Shown one piece after another: positions 6,371 through 9,485 of a stretch of DNA of 9,485 nucleotides. Made by a program: the position numbers and the translations under genes. Under the pieces are notes generated by a model, which did no database searches, was not told the DNA's origin, and saw only the letters and a program-made list of their open reading frames with translations. The DNA comes from CAYLHU01 sp964383715 (GTDB taxonomy: Bacteria > Patescibacteriota > Minisyncoccia > Minisyncoccales > CG1-02-41-26): NCBI GenBank assembly GCA_964383715.1, contig CAYLHU010000019.1, forward strand, positions 1-9,485. Reading direction: 5' to 3'. Position 1 is the first letter of the stretch. Every line of letters starts with the position of its first letter.

Positions 6371-7416
6371 AAGAAAGAATAGCATTAATTTCAATATTGG
6401 CCAATATATTCTTAGCTGTCGGTAAGCTGATAGCTGGTTTTGTGACTGGCTCCGGGGCTATTTTTGCCGAAGGACTTCATTCAGGAATGGATATATTATC
6501 ATCTGGAATAAGTTTAGTCGGTATTAAAATAGCCAAAAAGCCAGTAGATAAAAAACATCCTTACGGGCATTATAAATTTGAAGTTTTGGCCGGTTTAGTA
6601 ATAACCATAATTTTGTTTTTGACAGGAATCTTTATTTTATGGGAATCAATTCAAAAATTCAAAAATCCATCGCCAGTAACTATTGGATATTTGGCCTTGG
6701 GAGTAATGTTAGTTTCGGCTGTTGTCAATGAAATTATGGCCAGATTAAAAATTAAATACGGCAAAGAAGAAAATTCGGTTTCTCTATTGTCTGATGGAGT
6801 TCATTCCAGAGTGGATGTTTATGCTTCAATAGTGGTTTTGATAGGATTATTTTTAACTAAATATTGGATTTATATTGATTCGGTCTTAGCTTTATTTATC
6901 GGTTTGTATATCATTAAAGAGTCATTTTCTTTAGGCAAGGAAGCGGTTGACTCTTTGCTTGATGTTTCGGCCGGTGAAGAAATAGAAGGGAAAATAAAAT
7001 CAATCGCTGAAAAAGAAAATATCAGGATAAAATCTCTAAAAACGCAGAAAAAAGGTTCTGCTGTAACCGCTAATTTAGAGATAGATTTGCCAAGTAAATT
7101 AAGCGTGGAAGAAGCGACTAAAATTTCAAATAGCTTAAGAGAAAAGCTTATAAGCGCAATAGATCCTTTAGAGTATGTAGTCATTCAAATTACCAGTCAC
7201 GAAATAGAAACTGGGTTTTATAAACCTGATTTTGGCCACGGTTTCGGTTGGCAAAGAAAAGGTAAATTTAAAGATGAAATAAAGGATGCGACGGGCAAGG
7301 GCCCGGATGGTTATTGCATTTGTGAAAAATGCGGCTATAAAACTCCGCATCAAAGGGATATTCCTTGCTCAACATTAAAGTGTCCGACCTGTAATATAAA
7401 CTTTAAAAGACAGTAA
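6367..7416 (+). CDS. Cation diffusion facilitator (CDF) metal transporter with C-terminal zinc-ribbon-like extension
   Basis: This 349-residue membrane protein of the CDF family (FieF/CzcD/ZitB-like) exports divalent metal in exchange for protons. About six transmembrane helices cover residues 5-185. The metal-site motifs are H38-x3-D42 in helix 2 (LHSGMD) and D143 with H146-x3-D150 in helix 5 (SDGVHSRVD), plus the family HPYGHYKFE loop (64-72). An HxxxD pair in both helices is typical of zinc-type CDFs. Residues 200-278 form the usual cytoplasmic ferredoxin-like dimerisation domain. The remainder is unusual: a Gly/His/Phe linker (about 288-296) and a cysteine-rich tail with C317, C319, C322, C334, C339 and C342 (CICEKCGY, PC, CPTC), a zinc-ribbon-like module absent from E. 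coli FieF. ATGA coupling to the ATPase gene ties metal export to the cluster proteins. The metal specificity is not determined. Confidence 0.94.
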   Translation: MKERIALISILANIFLAVGKLIAGFVTGSGAIFAEGLHSGMDILSSGISLVGIKIAKKPVDKKHPYGHYKFEVLAGLVITIILFLTGIFILWESIQKFKNPSPVTIGYLALGVMLVSAVVNEIMARLKIKYGKEENSVSLLSDGVHSRVDVYASIVVLIGLFLTKYWIYIDSVLALFIGLYIIKESFSLGKEAVDSLLDVSAGEEIEGKIKSIAEKENIRIKSLKTQKKGSAVTANLEIDLPSKLSVEEATKISNSLREKLISAIDPLEYVVIQITSHEIETGFYKPDFGHGFGWQRKGKFKDEIKDATGKGPDGYCICEKCGYKTPHQRDIPCSTLKCPTCNINFKRQ

Positions 7417-7417
7417 T

Positions 7418-7696
7418 ATGCCAAGACCAAGACTTTGCAGAAAAATAAGGTTTAATCCAAATATAACTTACTTTAAGCCTCAAGGCGTGCCAATGAGATT
7501 TTTAGATATAGTTGAATTAACCGTTGAAGAAGTAGAGGCTTTAAGGTTGAAAAATGATAAAGATATGGATCAAAGCGAAGCCGCCAAAATGATGAAAACA
7601 TCAAGAAGCACTTTTCAAAGGATTTTGAATTCGGCGTATAAAAAATTAACCGAAGCTTTAATTAAGGGCAAAGCAATTAAAATAACAAAAACATGA
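7418..7696 (+). CDS. DUF134/UPF0251 family HTH DNA-binding protein
   Basis: This 92-residue protein matches the DUF134 (UPF0251) family almost end to end. It has the conserved N-terminus MPRPRLCRKI, the NITYFKPQGVP segment (residues 15-25), LTVEEVEALRLK (34-45), then a sigma-70 region 4-like helix-turn-helix with QSEAAKMMKTSRSTFQRIL (52-70) and the closing LIKGKAIKI (81-89). Members are predicted transcription regulators and are frequently encoded beside NifX-like and MinD-ferredoxin genes, so autoregulation of this operon is a reasonable inference. The single Cys7 in the PRLCRKI motif is common in the family and might sense metal or redox state. It starts two bases after the transporter stop and overlaps the flavoprotein gene by ATGA (7693-7696). 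Confidence 0.93.
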   Translation: MPRPRLCRKIRFNPNITYFKPQGVPMRFLDIVELTVEEVEALRLKNDKDMDQSEAAKMMKTSRSTFQRILNSAYKKLTEALIKGKAIKITKT

Positions 7697-9045
7697 ATAA
7701 AACAGATATTTTAATTATTGGCGGCGGACCCGCCGGAGTAATGGCGGCTGTCACCGCCAAAAAAACTTATCCGTCAAAACGGGTAACCTTAGTTAGAAAA
7801 GAGCAAAAAAGCATTATTCCTTGCGGTATCCCTTATATTTTTCATCGTTTAAATTCGGTTGATGAGAATGTGATGCCTGATAAACCGTTAATAGACAATA
7901 ACATTGATCTGGTTATCGGAGAAGTATCAAAAATTAATGCGGAGAACAAAGAAGTGATTTTAGGAGATAAAAGCAGTTATGGTTATGATAAATTAATATT
8001 GGCTTGCGGCTCAAAACCGCAATTGGTTCCTATTCCCGGCGTGGAAAAAGAAGGGGTCTGGCTGGTCAAGAAAGATTATGAATATTTAAAACAATTTAGA
8101 GAAGCGGCGCTGAAAAGCAAGAAGGTGATTATTATCGGCGGAGGTTTTATCGGAATTGAATTTGCCGAGGAATTAAGCAGAATTAAGAATTTAGAGATTA
8201 ATATTGTTGAAATGGCGGATCATTGTTTGATAACAAATTTTGATACAGAATTCGTATTAGCAGCCGAAGAAAAATTAAAAAGCAATGGAGTTAAAATACA
8301 TTTGAATAAAAAAGTAAAAAAGGTGGGTGGAGATGACAAAGTAGAATATGTGGAATTGGATAATGGAGAAAAGTTGCCGACTGATTTAGTTATTTTATCT
8401 ATAGGTGCTTGCCCCAACGTTGATTTGGCTAAAGAGGCAGGCATTAAAATAGAAGAAGGAGGCGGCGTATGTGTTGATGAGTATTTAAAAACAAACATAG
8501 CCGATATTTTTGCTGTGGGTGACTGTGCTCAAACCAGAGATTTTATTACAAATAAAAATATTCCGATTATGTTAGCTTCGGTGGCTACCAGCGAGGCGAG
8601 AATTGTCGCAAGCAATCTATATCAATTAAAGCTTATTAGAGAAAATAAAGGCACGGTCGGAGTTTTTTCTACTTATGTTGATGGTTTAGCTTTGGGATCA
8701 GCTGGATTAACCGAACAAAGAGCTAAAACTGAAGGGTTTGATTATATTATTGGAGAAGCTCAAGCCCCCAATCGTCATCCCGGCAAGTTGTCTGGCGCCG
8801 AATTAATAAAAGCAAAGTTAATTTTTGCCAAATCATCAGAAAATTTGCTTTTGGGCGGCGAGATTATGGGACCTGAAAGTATCGGCGAGATGTTAAATAT
8901 ATTGGCTATGGCTATTCAGCAAAAAGCTTCGATTTCGGATTTTAATACTTGGCAAATAGCAACTCATCCTCTTTTAACATCAGCTCCAACTGTTTATCCC
9001 TTGATAGTGGCGGCTCAAGATGCAATGCTGAAAATACAGTTATAG
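7693..9045 (+). CDS. FAD-dependent pyridine nucleotide-disulfide oxidoreductase (CoA-disulfide reductase/NADH oxidase-like)
   Basis: This 450-residue flavoprotein has the FAD-binding motif GGGPAG (residues 10-15), a redox Cys44 in SIIPCGIPY, where CoA-disulfide reductases and NADH oxidases carry their single active cysteine, and an ATG-like LACGSKP (103-109). A second dinucleotide motif, IIIGGGFIGIEFAEEL (146-161), binds NAD(P)H. The FAD-contacting IFAVGDC follows (272-278), then a C-terminal dimerisation domain (about 315-450). The length matches this single-cysteine family, and the CxxxxC pair of glutathione- or lipoamide-type enzymes is absent. Likely activities are reduction of CoA disulfide, polysulfide or persulfide, or of oxygen; the sequence alone cannot choose. 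No separate rhodanese domain is present. As last gene of the operon it would supply reduced thiols or sulfide to the metal-cluster proteins, which is inference. The stop is followed after six bases by the right repeat, with no obvious terminator between. Confidence 0.93.
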   Translation: MNKTDILIIGGGPAGVMAAVTAKKTYPSKRVTLVRKEQKSIIPCGIPYIFHRLNSVDENVMPDKPLIDNNIDLVIGEVSKINAENKEVILGDKSSYGYDKLILACGSKPQLVPIPGVEKEGVWLVKKDYEYLKQFREAALKSKKVIIIGGGFIGIEFAEELSRIKNLEINIVEMADHCLITNFDTEFVLAAEEKLKSNGVKIHLNKKVKKVGGDDKVEYVELDNGEKLPTDLVILSIGACPNVDLAKEAGIKIEEGGGVCVDEYLKTNIADIFAVGDCAQTRDFITNKNIPIMLASVATSEARIVASNLYQLKLIRENKGTVGVFSTYVDGLALGSAGLTEQRAKTEGFDYIIGEAQAPNRHPGKLSGAELIKAKLIFAKSSENLLLGGEIMGPESIGEMLNILAMAIQQKASISDFNTWQIATHPLLTSAPTVYPLIVAAQDAMLKIQL

Positions 9046-9051
9046 ATTTTA

Positions 9052-9141
9052 TTTTCTCACAAATCGTTCAAATTCTCTCAATCTCATTTTAAGGATATCA
9101 GCTTCTTATTTCCTCCCAATCGCTCGCTACAAGGACAAACA
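9052..9141. repeat. Right copy of ~90-bp imperfect direct repeat
   Basis: This is the partner of 3707-3796 in the same orientation, offset by 5345 bp, with 13 mismatches that are all transitions. It starts six bases after the flavoprotein stop codon, just as the left copy starts right after a stop codon. On the minus strand the GGGAGG-like site (complement of 9112-9117) is conserved. The downstream frame has an ATG (complement of 9085-9087) that opens only 12 codons, MRLREFERFVRK, before TAA. Compared with the left copy, most changes in this frame alter the amino acid, which argues against selection on a protein. Confidence 0.88.
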
Positions 9142-9155
9142 GGTGGTAGAAATGG

Positions 9156-9167
9156 GGTTTTAAAACC
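9156..9167. promoter_or_regulatory. Perfect 12-bp palindrome in the -35 region of the small-RNA promoter
   Basis: GGTTTTAAAACC is a perfect 12-bp palindrome, followed directly by the palindromic CAATTG (9167-9172). It covers the position where a -35 element would lie for the -10 box at 9181. It could be an operator or activator site, or simply an AT-rich promoter element. Confidence 0.4.
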
Positions 9168-9177
9168 AATTGTAGGA

Positions 9178-9186
9178 TGATATACT
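9178..9186 (+). promoter_or_regulatory. Extended -10 promoter for the structured RNA
   Basis: TGATATACT fits the extended -10 pattern TGnTATAAT with one mismatch. The -35 position (9158-9163, TTTTAA) is weak, as is usual for extended -10 promoters. Start of transcription would fall at about 9191-9193, exactly where the 5' strand of the closing helix of the predicted RNA begins. Confidence 0.6.
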
Positions 9187-9190
9187 AAAA

Positions 9191-9379
9191 GTGGAATAGT
9201 GAGAGTCGGTATTTTTCGGCTTCGGTCGGGAATAGACTTTGCGTAATAAGTCCGCCATCCGCCTTAGTGCGGTGGATTTGTCCGAAAGGGCAGGGGGTGC
9301 GGTGAAAAGCGATACTGGTTTAAGGACATACCGAGAGTGTTATTCCAACAAAAAAACTCCTGTTTGTTAGGAGTTTTTT
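9191..9379 (+). ncRNA. Candidate structured small RNA of unknown family
   Basis: This non-coding stretch folds by inspection into a closed multi-branch RNA. P1 pairs 9192-9198 with 9341-9347 (TGGAATA/TATTCCA). P2 pairs 9206-9212 with 9328-9334 (TCGGTAT/ATACCGA), separated from P1 by a purine-rich internal loop with GAGAG on both strands. Inside are an 8-bp hairpin with a cUUCGg tetraloop (9213-9220/9225-9232, three G-U pairs), a 5-bp hairpin (9235-9239/9248-9252), a 7-bp hairpin (9257-9263/9271-9277) and a GAAA tetraloop hairpin (9279-9283/9288-9292). TGTCC at 9279-9283 can alternatively pair with GGACA at 9324-9328. An extended -10 precedes it and a strong terminator follows. I see no tmRNA, RNase P, SRP, 6S or common riboswitch signature. 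Because it closes on itself directly before the terminator and no + strand gene follows, a stand-alone RNA is more likely than a leader. Confidence 0.72.
9351..9379. terminator. Bidirectional rho-independent terminator
   Basis: A perfect 11-bp stem (AAAAAACTCCT at 9351-9361, AGGAGTTTTTT at 9369-9379) closes a 7-base loop, with T-runs on both strands. On the + strand it ends the structured RNA; on the minus strand it lies about 15 bases past the stop of the partial gene at the right edge. It therefore serves two convergent transcripts. Confidence 0.92.
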
Positions 9380-9393
9380 GTTTATAAACGGAT

Positions 9394-9485
9394 TTATTGC
9401 ATCTGCCACTCTCTCACGATCTTGAATTTCCAATAACCTCGATGCTCTTTAATTGCGGTTCTAAACTCTCGTATCACGGAGAGCA
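9394..9485 (-). CDS. C-terminal end of an unidentified minus-strand gene
   Basis: An open frame enters from the right edge on the minus strand and stops at TAA (complement of 9394-9396). The 29 visible residues end in HRGYWKFKIVREWQMQ, preceded by LSVIREFRTAIKE. The placement just before a bidirectional terminator supports a real gene end. The tail is basic and aromatic, but too little is visible to name a family. A short nucleotide resemblance exists between the part encoding IVRE and the repeat part encoding FVRE; this may be chance. Confidence 0.55.
   Translation of the reverse strand, partial: LSVIREFRTAIKEHRGYWKFKIVREWQMQ

Noticed and set aside
6870..7353. Minus-strand open frames at 6870-7184 and 7168-7353
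   Set aside because: They are antisense to the CDF transporter gene, with no motif or start signal.
8220..8498. Minus-strand open frame
   Set aside because: It is antisense to the conserved NAD(P)H-domain region of the flavoprotein gene; composition is typical of a shadow frame.
3707..9141. Repeats as inverted ends of a single IS or transposon
   Set aside because: The copies are in direct, not inverted, orientation, and no transposase or recombinase gene lies between them.
9191..9347. Known RNA families: tmRNA, RNase P RNA, SRP RNA, 6S RNA, cobalamin/TPP/FMN riboswitch
   Set aside because: Signature sequences of these families, as far as I can recall them, are absent, and the multi-hairpin closed architecture does not fit 6S. 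A database search is still needed to exclude less familiar families.
9405..9430. Third copy of the 90-bp repeat at the right edge (CTCTCTCACGAT...)
   Set aside because: Similarity is limited to about a dozen bases within the coding end of a minus-strand gene and does not extend; it is likely chance.

Overview
The window is AT-rich, densely packed and has every complete gene on the + strand, mostly with 0-4 base gaps or ATGA stop/start overlaps. Almost no gene has a recognisable Shine-Dalgarno sequence. The gene set (tspO, NifX/MTH1175-like proteins, a ferredoxin-MinD ATPase, a DUF134 regulator, a CoA-disulfide-reductase-like flavoprotein) fits an anaerobic bacterium. The small gene sizes and AT bias are compatible with a Patescibacteria/CPR genome, but no rRNA or marker gene confirms this, so the lineage is a low-confidence inference.

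Region 1 (1-3706) looks like accessory DNA, plausibly a defence island. It holds the C-terminal end of an N6/N4 DNA methyltransferase, a coupled 49-residue zinc-ribbon protein, a 76-residue orphan, a complete superfamily-1 UvrD/PcrA-type helicase, and a 360-residue helical protein of uncertain family starting one base after the helicase stop.

Region 2 (3707-9141) is bracketed by two imperfect direct repeats of about 90 bp, each lying just after a stop codon. All 13 differences between the copies are transitions. Between them are tspO and then a seven-gene operon behind a strong promoter (TTGACA, 17 bp, TATGCT): a Gly-rich DUF5320-like protein, two NifX/MTH1175-like cofactor-binding proteins, a MinD-type ATPase with an inserted 2[4Fe-4S] ferredoxin, a CDF metal exporter with a C-terminal zinc-ribbon-like tail, a DUF134 HTH protein, and a CoA-disulfide-reductase/NADH-oxidase-like flavoenzyme. 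Together they read as a metal/iron-sulfur handling and thiol-redox module without nitrogenase. Two palindromes around the promoter are candidate operators.

Region 3 (9142-9485) is non-coding up to 9393. It contains what looks like a free-standing structured small RNA of about 155 nt plus terminator. It has an extended -10 promoter, a 12-bp palindrome just upstream, closing helices that pair its ends, several hairpins (including cUUCGg and GAAA tetraloops) and a strong bidirectional terminator. I could not match it to any RNA family I know. Beyond the terminator, the C-terminal end of an unidentified minus-strand gene enters from the right edge.

The best candidates for something undescribed are the structured RNA, the repeat-bracketed metal/redox cassette, and the helicase plus helical-protein pair beside the methyltransferase.
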